A stretch of DNA of 58,775 nt from Kordia sp. TARA_039_SRF. Its GTDB lineage: Bacteria > Bacteroidota > Bacteroidia > Flavobacteriales > Flavobacteriaceae. Positions 17,417-26,546 of this stretch are shown here, piece by piece. The notes under the pieces were generated by a model. The model saw nothing but the letters and a program-made list of their open reading frames with translations, searched no databases and was not told where the DNA came from. The translations under genes were made by a program, and so were the position numbers. Every line of letters begins with the position of its first letter. The stretch's first letter is position 1. The stretch covers positions 1 to 58,775 of the forward strand of contig SMNH02000002.1 in assembly GCA_006383075.2 (NCBI GenBank). Reading direction: 5' to 3'.

Positions 17417-18763
17417 ATGGAAACAGAAATTCTAGCCAGAATCCAGTTTGCTTTCACCGTTGCTTTTCACTACATCTATCCGCCATTGAGTATTGGTATT
17501 GGTCTAATCATGGTTATCATGGAAGGACTTTACCTAAAAACAGGCAATAAACACTATGAAGTTTTAACCCGTTTTTGGTTAAAAATATTTGCCATTACGT
17601 TTGGTATTGGTGTCGCTACAGGAATCATCATGGAATTTGAATTTGGCACCAATTGGTCGGTATATTCAAGATATGTTGGCGATATTTTTGGAAGTGCCTT
17701 AGCGGCAGAAGGTTTGTTTGCCTTCGGATTGGAAAGTGCTTTCTTAGGTGTTCTTATTTTTGGTTGGAATCGCGTATCGCCCAAAGTACATTTTATTTCA
17801 GCTATCGGTGTATTTTTAGGCTCTATGTTTTCGGCAGTTTGGATTGTGGTTGCCAATAGTTGGCAACAAACGCCCGCAGGATATCATATTGTAGGCGAAG
17901 GATTCAACGCACGAGCCGAAGTCACGGATTTTTGGGCAATGGTTTTCAATCCGTCTAGTGTAGATAGAATTATTCACGTTTGGCAAGGTGCCTTTTTAGC
18001 AGGAACGTTTCTCGTATTGAGTGTGCATGCGTATTATTTGCTAAAAGGTCGTTATGTAGAAATCTCAAAAAAAGCATTTAAAATCGCATTAACCGTTGCA
18101 ACGATTTTTTCGCTAACGCAATTGGTTTCTGGACACAGTTCTGCGGAAGGTGTTGCGGAAAATCAACCAGCAAAATTGGCCGCGATGGAAGGACATTATG
18201 AAACAAGTGGCGCTGCAGATTTGTATTTGTTAGGTTGGGTTGATGATGAAAACCAAGAAGTTACAGGATTAAAAGTTCTGGGTGGTTTGTCCTTTTTATT
18301 ACATCAAGATTTTGAAGCGCCTGTTACCGGACTTAACGCGTTTCCAAAAGAAGACCGACCAACACAAGTAAATGCTGTATTTCAGTTTTATCACATCATG
18401 ATTAGTATTGGCATGTTTTTAATTGGACTGACGCTATATGCTTGTTTTTTATGGTGGAGAGGCAAATTGTTTGAGAAAAAATGGTTGCTAAAAATCTTTG
18501 CGATTTCTGTTTTATTGCCACAAATTGCCAATCAAGCAGGATGGTTTGCTGCAGAAATGGGAAGACAACCTTGGATTGTATATGGACATTTGCGAACCAG
18601 CGAAGGTTTTTCACAAGAAGTATCTTCCAACCAAATCCTTTTTTCACTCATCCTATTTTTAGTTATCTATACGTTGTTATTTTTATTGTTTATCTATTCG
18701 TTAAACAAAAAGATAAAACACGGACCGCATGATGAAGCTGAAAATGCATTAGACATAATTTAA
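17417..18763 (+). CDS. cydA: cytochrome bd ubiquinol oxidase subunit I
   Basis: CydA is the haem-bearing subunit of the high-affinity quinol oxidase in the inner membrane. It has multiple membrane segments, a haem ligand candidate His18 (FHYIYPPLSIG), His187 (IIHVWQG) and the signature GRQPW at 382-386. At 448 aa it is shorter than the E. coli form and lacks the long Q-loop insertion. cydB follows 12 bp downstream. The upstream operator suggests induction by a Crp/Fnr regulator together with sulfide and peroxide defence. bd oxidases are resistant to sulfide inhibition, which fits the neighbourhood. Confidence 0.97.
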   Translation: METEILARIQFAFTVAFHYIYPPLSIGIGLIMVIMEGLYLKTGNKHYEVLTRFWLKIFAITFGIGVATGIIMEFEFGTNWSVYSRYVGDIFGSALAAEGLFAFGLESAFLGVLIFGWNRVSPKVHFISAIGVFLGSMFSAVWIVVANSWQQTPAGYHIVGEGFNARAEVTDFWAMVFNPSSVDRIIHVWQGAFLAGTFLVLSVHAYYLLKGRYVEISKKAFKIALTVATIFSLTQLVSGHSSAEGVAENQPAKLAAMEGHYETSGAADLYLLGWVDDENQEVTGLKVLGGLSFLLHQDFEAPVTGLNAFPKEDRPTQVNAVFQFYHIMISIGMFLIGLTLYACFLWWRGKLFEKKWLLKIFAISVLLPQIANQAGWFAAEMGRQPWIVYGHLRTSEGFSQEVSSNQILFSLILFLVIYTLLFLLFIYSLNKKIKHGPHDEAENALDII

Positions 18764-18775
18764 ACAAAAAATTAC

Positions 18776-19813
18776 ATGGAGACTTTTTTAGGTATCGATT
18801 ATCCCACATTATGGTATTTAGTTGTCGGACTCTTATTTTCAGGATATGCCATTTTAGAAGGCTTTGATTATGGCGCTGGTTCTTGGCACTTATTTTTCAA
18901 GAAAGATTTAAGTCGCCGAATCGCCATCAACGCTATCGGACCTTTGTGGGATGCCAATCAAGTTTGGTTAATTATTGGTGGCGGAGCGCTGTTTGCTGGT
19001 TTTCCTGTTATGTATGCTACCATGCTTTCTGCTATGTATGTTCCATTTATGATATTTTTGATGTTGCTCGTATTACGCTCTGCTGCTATCAAATTTAGAA
19101 GTGCTGAAGAAATGACTTGGTGGCGAAAAACCTGGGACATTATCTACTTTACATCTAACACGTTGATTTCATTTTTGCTCGGTGTCGTATTGGCAAATAT
19201 TTTACAAGGTTTTGAAATTGGCGAAAATTTCAGCTATCAAGGCGGCGTTTTCTTTTCGTTTCTAAGTCCGTATGCGATTATGGTCGGTTTTACTACACTA
19301 TCAATTTTTATGACGCAAGGAGCTATCTTTTTACTCTTAAAAACAGAAGGTCGCTTGCATGCGCGATTGACATTTTTACTAAAAAAAGCAATGATATTTT
19401 TCATTCTGAGTTTTGTCATCACCTCGTTTTACACGTTGATATATCTTTCAGGCGTGACCGATAAATTCAAAGAAAATCCTGTCTTTTTTATATTGCCTGT
19501 ACTAGCCTTTCTAGCTGTCGCGAATGTTCCTAGATTGGTTTCTAAAAAGAAATACGCACATGCGTTGGTATTCTCATCGCTCACCATGGCGTTTTTACTA
19601 ATGTTGGTGGCGTTTCAATTATATCCTGTATTGTTGCCGTCAACTATCAATCCTGAATACAGTGTTACAATTTACAATGCGGCTTCGTCACAAAAATCGT
19701 TAGGCATCATGTTGACTATTGTAGTGATTGGCGCACCACTTTTGGCAGGTTATTTCCTTTTCCTATACAAAACATTTCACGGAAAAGTAAAACTTGATGA
19801 TACTAGCTATTAA
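18776..19813 (+). CDS. cydB: cytochrome bd ubiquinol oxidase subunit II
   Basis: This 345-aa polytopic membrane protein opens with the CydB signature (LWYLVVGLLFSGYAILEGFD), followed by WDANQVWL near residue 60. It pairs with CydA to form the oxidase. It is encoded 12 bp after cydA and clearly co-transcribed. No cydX-like small gene was recognised after it. Confidence 0.96.
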   Translation: METFLGIDYPTLWYLVVGLLFSGYAILEGFDYGAGSWHLFFKKDLSRRIAINAIGPLWDANQVWLIIGGGALFAGFPVMYATMLSAMYVPFMIFLMLLVLRSAAIKFRSAEEMTWWRKTWDIIYFTSNTLISFLLGVVLANILQGFEIGENFSYQGGVFFSFLSPYAIMVGFTTLSIFMTQGAIFLLLKTEGRLHARLTFLLKKAMIFFILSFVITSFYTLIYLSGVTDKFKENPVFFILPVLAFLAVANVPRLVSKKKYAHALVFSSLTMAFLLMLVAFQLYPVLLPSTINPEYSVTIYNAASSQKSLGIMLTIVVIGAPLLAGYFLFLYKTFHGKVKLDDTSY

Positions 19814-19983
19814 TTAATATGATTTCGATAAAAAAACCTCATTCTCTATTCATCTTTCTGATAAACAATCACTTGTCAGTTAGAACGCAGTCGAGAACAC
19901 TTTGAGAAATTATTCATTCTTAAATCCATAAAATATTCTTGTAAAAGTCTTCGGTTTTTTACCAAACATTCTATCGCTATAAA

Positions 19984-20014
19984 TTGTACAGGTTTTTAGT
20001 TCGTCTTATCTTTG
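19984..20014 (+). promoter_or_regulatory. promoter of the thrS-infC-rpmI-rplT operon
   Basis: TTG (19984-19986), a 20-nt spacer and TATCTTTG (20007-20014) form a consensus Bacteroidota promoter 23 bp upstream of thrS. The spacing equals that of rRNA P1. Confidence 0.65.
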
Positions 20015-20036
20015 CTGGCATAATATTTATTTTTGT

Positions 20037-21980
20037 ATGATAAAAATTACATTGCCTGACGGCTCAGTTAGAGAATTTAATTCTGGCGCAACTCCTATGG
20101 ATGTCGCCAAGAATATTAGTGAAGGTTTTGCTAGAAACGTGATTTCAGCAAACTTTAATGGTACAACGGTAGAAACCACCACACCACTTACCCAAGATGG
20201 AAAACTTGTTTTGTATACTTGGAGAGATGATGAAGGTAAAAAAGCTTTTTGGCATTCATCAGCGCATATTTTAGCACAAGCAATTCTGGAATTGTACCCA
20301 GAGGCAAAATTATGGGTTGGCCCTGCTATTGAAAATGGTTTTTACTATGATATCGATATGGGTGAAGAAACCATCACGGATAAAGACTTCAAAACCATCG
20401 AAAATAAAATGCTAGAGATTGCACGAGGAAAGCACGATTTTAAAATGCGCGCTACCTCTAAAGAAGAAGCTTTGGCATATTATAAAGATAGAAACGAATA
20501 CAAAGTAGAATTGGTGGAAGGCTTGGAAGATGGCACCATCACATTCTGCGATCATGATACATTTACCGATTTATGTCGCGGTGGCCACATTCCGAATACG
20601 GGTATTGTGAAAGCAGTTAAAGTAATGAGCGTTGCAGGCGCATATTACAAAGGTGACGAAAACAACAAACAGTTGACGCGTATTTACGGTATTTCGTTTC
20701 CAAAACAGAAAGATTTAAAAGAATACTTGGAGCTTTTAGAAGAAGCCAAAAAACGCGATCATAGAAAACTTGGAAAAGAACTAGAGTTGTTCACATTTTC
20801 ACAAAAAGTTGGACAAGGATTGCCATTATGGTTACCAAAAGGTGCTGCCTTACGTTCGCAATTGGAGAGCTTTTTGAAAAAAGCACAGCAAAAAGCGGGT
20901 TATGAAATGGTAATTTCTCCGCATATCGGTCAAAAAGAATTGTATGTAACTTCTGGACACTTTGCCAAATACGGTGAAGACAGTTTTCAGCCGATTACAA
21001 CGCCAAAAGATGACGAAGAGTTCTTGTTAAAGCCAATGAACTGTCCGCATCATTGCGAAATTTACAATACAAAACCATGGAGTTATAAAGATTTGCCAAA
21101 ACGTTTCGCAGAATTCGGTACGGTATATCGTTATGAGCAAAGTGGTGAATTGCATGGGTTGACACGTGTTCGTGGATTTACACAAGACGATGCGCACATT
21201 TTCTGTACGCCAGATCAACTTGATCAAGAGTTTAAGAATGTGATTGACTTGGTAATGTATGTCTTTGGCTCGTTAGGATTTGACAATTTTACAGCGCAAG
21301 TTTCCTTACGCGATCCGGAAAAACCAGAAAAATACATTGGCTCTGACGAAAACTGGGAAAAAGCGGAAACTGCTATTATCAATGCTGCAAAAGAAAAAGA
21401 ACTCAATTATGTAGTTGAATATGGCGAAGCTGCTTTTTACGGCCCCAAGCTTGATTTTATGGTAAAAGATGCCTTGGGAAGAAGCTGGCAATTAGGAACA
21501 ATTCAGGTAGATTACAATTTGCCAGAACGTTTTGAACTTACCTACAAAGGCAGTGATAACGAGCTTCACAGACCTGTCATGATTCACCGTGCACCTTTTG
21601 GAAGTATGGAAAGATTCATTGCAATTTTGCTGGAACATACAGGTGGAAATTTTCCATTATGGTTGATGACAGAACAAGCAATTTTATTGCCTGTAAGTGA
21701 AAAATATGAGAATTACGGAAAAAAAGTTTTAACTTTGTTAGAAAATCACGAAATTCGCGCCCAAATCGACAATCGTAATGAGACTGTCGGTAAAAAGATT
21801 CGAGAAGCAGAAATGAGCAAAATTCCTTTTATGCTAATCATTGGCGAACAAGAGGAAAAAGATGGCACAGTTTCTGTACGAAGACATGGCGAAGGTGATA
21901 TTGGTACTTTGACTATGGAAGCTTTTGCTGAATTAGTTACCTCAGAAGTACAAAATAGCTTGAAACCATTTAATGTTTAA
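20037..21980 (+). CDS. thrS: threonine--tRNA ligase
   Basis: This 647-aa class II synthetase charges tRNA-Thr. In order it has a TGS domain (about 1-62), the editing/SAD domain with [10 protein letters not shown] (about 74) and its Cys-His site (about 180-190), the catalytic core with zinc ligand Cys336 (MNCPHHC), and the anticodon-binding domain from about 540. Length and order are normal. It heads the conserved thrS-infC-rpmI-rplT operon. Confidence 0.98.
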   Translation: MIKITLPDGSVREFNSGATPMDVAKNISEGFARNVISANFNGTTVETTTPLTQDGKLVLYTWRDDEGKKAFWHSSAHILAQAILELYPEAKLWVGPAIENGFYYDIDMGEETITDKDFKTIENKMLEIARGKHDFKMRATSKEEALAYYKDRNEYKVELVEGLEDGTITFCDHDTFTDLCRGGHIPNTGIVKAVKVMSVAGAYYKGDENNKQLTRIYGISFPKQKDLKEYLELLEEAKKRDHRKLGKELELFTFSQKVGQGLPLWLPKGAALRSQLESFLKKAQQKAGYEMVISPHIGQKELYVTSGHFAKYGEDSFQPITTPKDDEEFLLKPMNCPHHCEIYNTKPWSYKDLPKRFAEFGTVYRYEQSGELHGLTRVRGFTQDDAHIFCTPDQLDQEFKNVIDLVMYVFGSLGFDNFTAQVSLRDPEKPEKYIGSDENWEKAETAIINAAKEKELNYVVEYGEAAFYGPKLDFMVKDALGRSWQLGTIQVDYNLPERFELTYKGSDNELHRPVMIHRAPFGSMERFIAILLEHTGGNFPLWLMTEQAILLPVSEKYENYGKKVLTLLENHEIRAQIDNRNETVGKKIREAEMSKIPFMLIIGEQEEKDGTVSVRRHGEGDIGTLTMEAFAELVTSEVQNSLKPFNV

Positions 21981-21997
21981 TTTAAAATTTTAGAACC

Positions 21998-22552
21998 ATA
22001 GCAATACGAAGAAAAAGAAGTAGAGCTCCAAGACGAGAAGTCAAAGAGGATCCACACAGAATTAACAGAAAAATCAATGCTCCTGAAGTACGACTTGTAG
22101 GAGACAATGTAGAAATTGGCATTTATCCAACAAGGAAAGCACTTGCCATAGCCGAAGAACTAGGATTAGATTTAGTTGAAATCTCACCTAAAGCCAATCC
22201 TCCTGTTTGTAAAGCAATGGATTATAAAAAATTCTTGTACGAACAGAAGAAACGTGATAAAGCGTTAAAAGCAAAAGCATCTAAAGTAACTGTTAAGGAA
22301 ATCCGTTTTGGACCTCAAACAGATGAGCATGATTATGAATTTAAAAAGAAACATGCCATCAAATTCCTTAAAGATGGTGCCAAATTGAAGGCATACGTAT
22401 TCTTTAAAGGACGTTCCATTATTTATAAAGATCAAGGACAAATTTTATTATTAAAATTAGCCCAAGAACTGGAAGAATATGGAAAGGTAGAACAAATGCC
22501 AAAATTAGAAGGAAAGCGAATGATTATGTTCATCGCACCGAAAAAGAAATAA
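21998..22552 (+). CDS. infC: translation initiation factor IF-3 with an AUA start codon
   Basis: IF-3 binds the 30S subunit and checks the start codon and initiator tRNA. The family N-terminal domain ([12 protein letters not shown], then [21 protein letters not shown]) lies upstream of the first in-frame ATG (22217). The frame stays open back to a TAA at 21983. There is no ATG, GTG or TTG at the expected N-terminus, only ATA codons at 21998 and 22004, followed by [13 protein letters not shown]. Starting at 21998 gives 184 aa, the normal length. Rare AUU/AUA/AUC starts are known for infC and let IF-3 limit its own synthesis. The ATG at 22217 would remove most of the N-domain. Confidence 0.9.
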   Translation: MAIRRKRSRAPRREVKEDPHRINRKINAPEVRLVGDNVEIGIYPTRKALAIAEELGLDLVEISPKANPPVCKAMDYKKFLYEQKKRDKALKAKASKVTVKEIRFGPQTDEHDYEFKKKHAIKFLKDGAKLKAYVFFKGRSIIYKDQGQILLLKLAQELEEYGKVEQMPKLEGKRMIMFIAPKKK

Positions 22553-22645
22553 TGCTTCGACTAGGCTCAGCATTCTCAATGTAAACAAATTGAGCTGAAT
22601 CGAATCAAAGAAAATAAGCGAAATATTTTTAAATACTTAGGAATT

Positions 22646-22843
22646 ATGCCTAAAATGAAAACAAAATCCAGCGCTAAGAAGCGTTTTAAGCTTACTGGAA
22701 CTGGTAAAATTAAAAGAAAGCACGCTTTTAAAAGTCACATCTTAACAAAGAAGTCTAAAAAGCGTAAGCTTAAGTTAACGCACAGTACATTAGTACACGA
22801 TAGTGACGTTAACAGTATTAAAGAACAATTACGTTTAAAGTAA
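22646..22843 (+). CDS. rpmI: 50S ribosomal protein L35
   Basis: This 65-aa, very basic protein has the L35 opening [20 protein letters not shown] and the KSKKRKLKL segment. It lies in its usual place between infC and rplT. Confidence 0.98.
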   Translation: MPKMKTKSSAKKRFKLTGTGKIKRKHAFKSHILTKKSKKRKLKLTHSTLVHDSDVNSIKEQLRLK

Positions 22844-22976
22844 TCCGTTCTTTCGGTTAAAACAATTTATAAACCCTGGAGTTAGGCCTTTGTAATTGTA
22901 GATTTTAAGATTTACGATTTTAGAAAAGACTAAGTGTCGATAACCGACCGCCTACTACAAAAAATCATTTAAAAAT

Positions 22977-23321
22977 ATGCCAAGATCAGTAAATGCGGTA
23001 GCTCGTAGAGCCCGAAGAAAAAAGGTATTAAAACAAGCCAAAGGTTACTTTGGAAGACGTAAAAACGTTTGGACAGTTGCAAAGAATGCGGTTGACAAAG
23101 CTATGAGTTACTCATACAGAGACCGTAGAAATAAGAAAAGAACATTTCGTGCATTATGGATAACACGTATCAATGCTGGTGCGCGTTTGAACGGAATGTC
23201 ATATTCTCAGTTTATGGGGAAAGTAAAAGCTAACAACATCGAATTGAACCGTAAGGTTTTAGCCGATTTAGCAATGAATCACCCAGAAGCTTTCAAAGCA
23301 ATTGTTGATAAAGTAAAATAA
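22977..23321 (+). CDS. rplT: 50S ribosomal protein L20
   Basis: This 114-aa protein has the L20 signatures [29 protein letters not shown] and [20 protein letters not shown]. It binds 23S rRNA early in 50S assembly. It is the last gene of the thrS operon and is followed directly by an intrinsic terminator. No L20-binding leader could be recognised in the 133-bp gap before it. Confidence 0.98.
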   Translation: MPRSVNAVARRARRKKVLKQAKGYFGRRKNVWTVAKNAVDKAMSYSYRDRRNKKRTFRALWITRINAGARLNGMSYSQFMGKVKANNIELNRKVLADLAMNHPEAFKAIVDKVK

Positions 23322-23348
23322 ATCGTCAAACATATATATTTCGCTTAG

Positions 23349-23378
23349 AAACCGATACTTTTAGTGTCGGTTTTTTTT
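23349..23378 (+). terminator. intrinsic terminator of the thrS-rplT operon
   Basis: AACCGATAC pairs with GTGTCGGTT (one G-T pair) around TTTTA and is followed by eight T. Confidence 0.88.
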
Positions 23379-23416
23379 ATGCGCTGATTTGAAATGATTT
23401 TCGCTGAAATCGAAAA

Positions 23417-23573
23417 GAGATTGTTTAAAAAGTTACTATGAACGTCATTCTGAGCTTGATACTGAAATAAATTCAGCACAGGCTTCAGAATCTCACAAGA
23501 TTGAGTTTCAACTGCCATGAGAAACCAAATCAAGTCTGGTTTGACGAATTTTACAGTTTTTTAAACAACCTCT
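23417..23573. repeat. MITE-like intergenic element, copy 2
   Basis: The ends are inverted repeats (GAGATTGTTTAAAAAG left; TTTTTTAAACAACCTC right). The interior matches the reverse complement of 14435-14585. The two copies lie in opposite orientation 9 kb apart, and no transposase is nearby. Confidence 0.82.
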
Positions 23574-23579
23574 TTACCG

Positions 23580-23681
23580 TTAATCTGGCTTTCTCCATTT
23601 TGCCAAATCATCGGTAGCCGTAGCGCCGCCTTTTACAGCATGTGGCCGCTGAATCGAAAATTTCTTGAATTTTTCTAACAT
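23580..23681 (-). CDS. 33-aa peptide with a KGG motif, possible precursor peptide
   Basis: The reading frame encodes 33 residues beginning MLEKFKKFSIQ and then HAVKGGATATDD, ending KWRKPD. A short charged leader followed by K-G-G and a small tail resembles Bacteroidota double-glycine peptide precursors. It lacks Cys and differs from the LNKK-leader family at 38-52 kb. It lies 101 bp after the 432-aa exported protein on the same strand. The coding assignment rests on composition and the GG motif only. Confidence 0.5.
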   Translation of the reverse strand: MLEKFKKFSIQRPHAVKGGATATDDLAKWRKPD

Positions 23682-23782
23682 GTTGATGCTATTTAAAAGT
23701 TTATACTTCTTGAAGATACGCATAATTCTCAATGTAATATTTCTAAACTTATAAACTCTTAAACCTATAAACTAACAAAGGA

Positions 23783-25057
23783 TCACGTTTTCTGCTTTTT
23801 CTTCTTTGCTGCTGGGAATAGAATATTGTTTAAAATCAATCGATATCCGGGCGAATTTGGATGTAGTTCTAATTCTGTTTTTGGATCTCCTACTCTATGC
23901 TGATAATCCTCAGGATCGTGTCCACCGTAAAAAGTAAAAAAGCCTTTTCCTTTAATTCCGTGAATATAACGACCTTCACCATTGGTTCTATTTTCGCCTA
24001 AAATCAACACCGATGGTTTTATTTGTGAACGGTCAAAACTTGTGGTTTGCCCCATAAAACCTTTAACCAATGCTGTATGATTTTGACATAACATCGTCGG
24101 AATTGGATCCCATTTTGCTGAAAAATCCATGAGTGTGAAGTAGTCTGCGTCTTTTACAATACGTCTTTTAGCCGTCATATCAATTGAAGAAAACTCGTAT
24201 TTCGTTGGACTGCGCTCTAATTCAAAGTTTGTAAACGCAAAAGTTTTGTTGAAATCAATTTTACTTTGATAATTTCTATCCGACACATCGCCATCAAACA
24301 TCGGTTCGCAAATATCGACGCCTTCTGCCGCCAAAGCAATATCAAAACTGTCTGTGGCACTACACATCGCAAACATAAATCCGCCACCAATTACATAATC
24401 ACGAATTTTTAACGCAACTGCTAATTTTGCTTCTGAAACTTTGTCGTATCCCAACTTTTTTGCCAATTCTTCCGCTTCTTTCTTCTCGCGAATATACCAA
24501 GGAGCAGAACGATAAATGCCGTAAAACTTTCCGTATTGTCCCGTAAAATCTTCGTGATGCAAGTGCAACCAATCGTATTTTATCAATTCATCCGACAATA
24601 CTTCTTCGTCATACACCACATCATACGGAATTTCCGCATAGGTCAACACCATGGTCACCGCATCGTCCCAAGGCACGTTTCCTTTTGGAGAATACACCGC
24701 AACTTTGGGAGCTTTTTCCAAAATAACTGCTTCCTGATTTTTACTCGGACTTGCTATTTCTTCTAAAATTGTCGCTGTTTTGGCATCTGATAGAATTTCA
24801 TACGAAACACCGCGAATTTTGCATTCCTTTTCCACAGCTTCCACCGAAGGCAACAAAAACGAGCCGCCGCGATAGTTGAGCAACCATTTTACTTTGATTT
24901 TCTTTTCGAGCGACCAATAGGTGATTCCGTAGGCTTTTAAGTGATCTTTTTGCGATTCAGCGTCCATCGGAATCAGAATATACGAAGCATAACTACTCAC
25001 TGAAAACAAGAGGAGTAGTACCAATGCAATACTATTTTTTAATTTCAATTTCATCAT
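23783..25057 (-). CDS. conserved exported protein, commonly labelled 'asparagine synthetase B' in Flavobacteria
   Basis: This protein of about 425 aa has a signal peptide ending SSYAS. It continues with YILIPMDAESQKDHLKAYG and LNYRGGSFLLP, conserved in Flavobacteriaceae proteins usually given the asparagine synthetase B name. I see no glutaminase Cys or PP-loop motif, so that name is doubtful. The presence of HHEDF and a signal peptide suggests an envelope protein, perhaps enzymatic. A Met at 25081 would add eight residues; I prefer 25057, where the signal peptide begins. The function is unknown. Confidence 0.75.
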   Translation of the reverse strand: MMKLKLKNSIALVLLLLFSVSSYASYILIPMDAESQKDHLKAYGITYWSLEKKIKVKWLLNYRGGSFLLPSVEAVEKECKIRGVSYEILSDAKTATILEEIASPSKNQEAVILEKAPKVAVYSPKGNVPWDDAVTMVLTYAEIPYDVVYDEEVLSDELIKYDWLHLHHEDFTGQYGKFYGIYRSAPWYIREKKEAEELAKKLGYDKVSEAKLAVALKIRDYVIGGGFMFAMCSATDSFDIALAAEGVDICEPMFDGDVSDRNYQSKIDFNKTFAFTNFELERSPTKYEFSSIDMTAKRRIVKDADYFTLMDFSAKWDPIPTMLCQNHTALVKGFMGQTTSFDRSQIKPSVLILGENRTNGEGRYIHGIKGKGFFTFYGGHDPEDYQHRVGDPKTELELHPNSPGYRLILNNILFPAAKKKKQKT

Positions 25058-25197
25058 CTTTATAAATGGAAAGATACGCAAAAATTATTCCTATATGAAA
25101 GATTTATCTTTTCTATAACAATTCGCAGAAAAAAGTGCTACGTATTGATTGTTTCTAACTTTTTTTGGCAGACTTTAAAATCGTTTTCCAACAAAAA

Positions 25198-26343
25198 CTA
25201 GCGCAACTGCTTGATTCCCGAAGTTAAAAACGGCATGATTGGCAAGCAACTCATGACTTTCATATCTTCCCATACAGAACTTTCATTGCCTAAAAATGCT
25301 AAAATCGTTTCAATATCGCGGTTTTTAAAAATGGTGGCAAAAATATCTTTTCCTTGCATTTTGTCGGAAAGAATTACTTCCAACAACGTCCTGTCGTACC
25401 ATTGAAACATCTTGTCCCGAAAAGTTAATTTTGGGTTTGGATGTTTTCCTTCTTTGAGTAGATTGATGATTTTTTCTGTGTGTTTTTGCACAAATTGAAA
25501 CGTATAGCCACTACTCGCCTTCGTAAATCCGCCTGCAGTTCCTAGATTGATGATATTTTTTTCATCGGGAACTTTTCTAGAAAATTTTGCCAACGACATC
25601 GGAATGACACCAAATTCCGTATGCTTTATTTCGTAGTCATCAATCTGTAAATAATCTTTGATATATGCTTTGAGTGCGGATTTGTATTGTTCTTTTTCTA
25701 ATACTTTTTCTGTGAATAAGGTATATTCTACCAAGGCTTCGGTTTCGCTGGTTGGCAATACGTACATAAATGTCGCGCCGTGTTCTTGTGACAAACGGAA
25801 ATCCATCAAACGTCCAACAGAAGCATCAAAAACAGGCGTTGAGGTTTTGATTACCCAACCTTCAAAATGTTGTAGTAAAGAATTTTTCGTGTCCATTTTT
25901 GGATAAAACAGACTCGTAGAATTGAATACGTATGTCGCGCTATATTCTGCATTTTCAGTAGTTACGCGCGCTTTTCCATCTACGGAAGTGATATTTGTAA
26001 TGGTTTCAGAAAGTAAAGTTACATTTTTACGTTTTTTAGCAATAGCTAATACAAAGTTATAAAAGTCAATTCCTTGAATCATTTTATAACGATAGTTTTC
26101 CATAGCAAATTGACGCTGAAAATCATCTGATAGAAACTCCAACGTTTCCCATTGATGCGTGACAATTTCTTCAAAAATTCCTTCGCCTTTTTCCCAAAAA
26201 CACCACGTTCGATCGTTTTTGTTTTTTTGTGATTTGTCTATGACTAAAATTTGCTTCTGATGCAAGTCGTTGTCGTTCAGTATTCGGTACAACAAACTCA
26301 ATCCCGCACAACCTGATCCTGCAATAATGTAGTCATATTTCAT
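25198..26343 (-). CDS. crtY: lycopene beta-cyclase
   Basis: This 381-aa flavoprotein converts lycopene to beta-carotene. It has the FAD-binding N-terminus YIIAGSGCAGLSLLYR, the DRTWCFWE motif near residue 44-51 and GTAGGFTKASSGYTF near 265, all typical of CrtY-type cyclases. The gene stands alone, 27 kb from the crtIBZ operon, and its own promoter region contains a REP-like repeat. The pathway with crtB, crtI and crtZ gives zeaxanthin. Confidence 0.93.
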   Translation of the reverse strand: MKYDYIIAGSGCAGLSLLYRILNDNDLHQKQILVIDKSQKNKNDRTWCFWEKGEGIFEEIVTHQWETLEFLSDDFQRQFAMENYRYKMIQGIDFYNFVLAIAKKRKNVTLLSETITNITSVDGKARVTTENAEYSATYVFNSTSLFYPKMDTKNSLLQHFEGWVIKTSTPVFDASVGRLMDFRLSQEHGATFMYVLPTSETEALVEYTLFTEKVLEKEQYKSALKAYIKDYLQIDDYEIKHTEFGVIPMSLAKFSRKVPDEKNIINLGTAGGFTKASSGYTFQFVQKHTEKIINLLKEGKHPNPKLTFRDKMFQWYDRTLLEVILSDKMQGKDIFATIFKNRDIETILAFLGNESSVWEDMKVMSCLPIMPFLTSGIKQLR

Positions 26344-26362
26344 CTAAAGAATACTGTTTTTT

Positions 26363-26430
26363 GTCATTCCTGCGCAGGCAGGAATCCATTGTGTTTCGAA
26401 AGTGGATTCCGCAACAAGTGCGGAATGACA
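26363..26430. repeat. REP-like inverted repeat upstream of crtY
   Basis: GTCATTCC and GGAATGAC form the outer arms of a long hairpin. Inside are CCTGCGCAGGCAGG and the pair GGAATCC/GGATTCC. Words of this kind (GTCATTCC..GGAATGAC) are common intergenic repeats in Flavobacteria. The element lies 20 bp upstream of the crtY start. Confidence 0.8.
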
Positions 26431-26546
26431 GTTGAAATTTATACATCTGTTCAACCACAATTTAGAAATACTTGAAACATTGAATTCAAAGAAATCTCGA
26501 CTGCGCTCGATTTGACATATATTTTATAAAAATACGGAATTCTATA

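Noticed and set aside
22844-22976. An L20 autoregulatory leader or riboswitch between rpmI and rplT
   Set aside because: I could not fold a convincing conserved structure by eye in this 133-bp gap.
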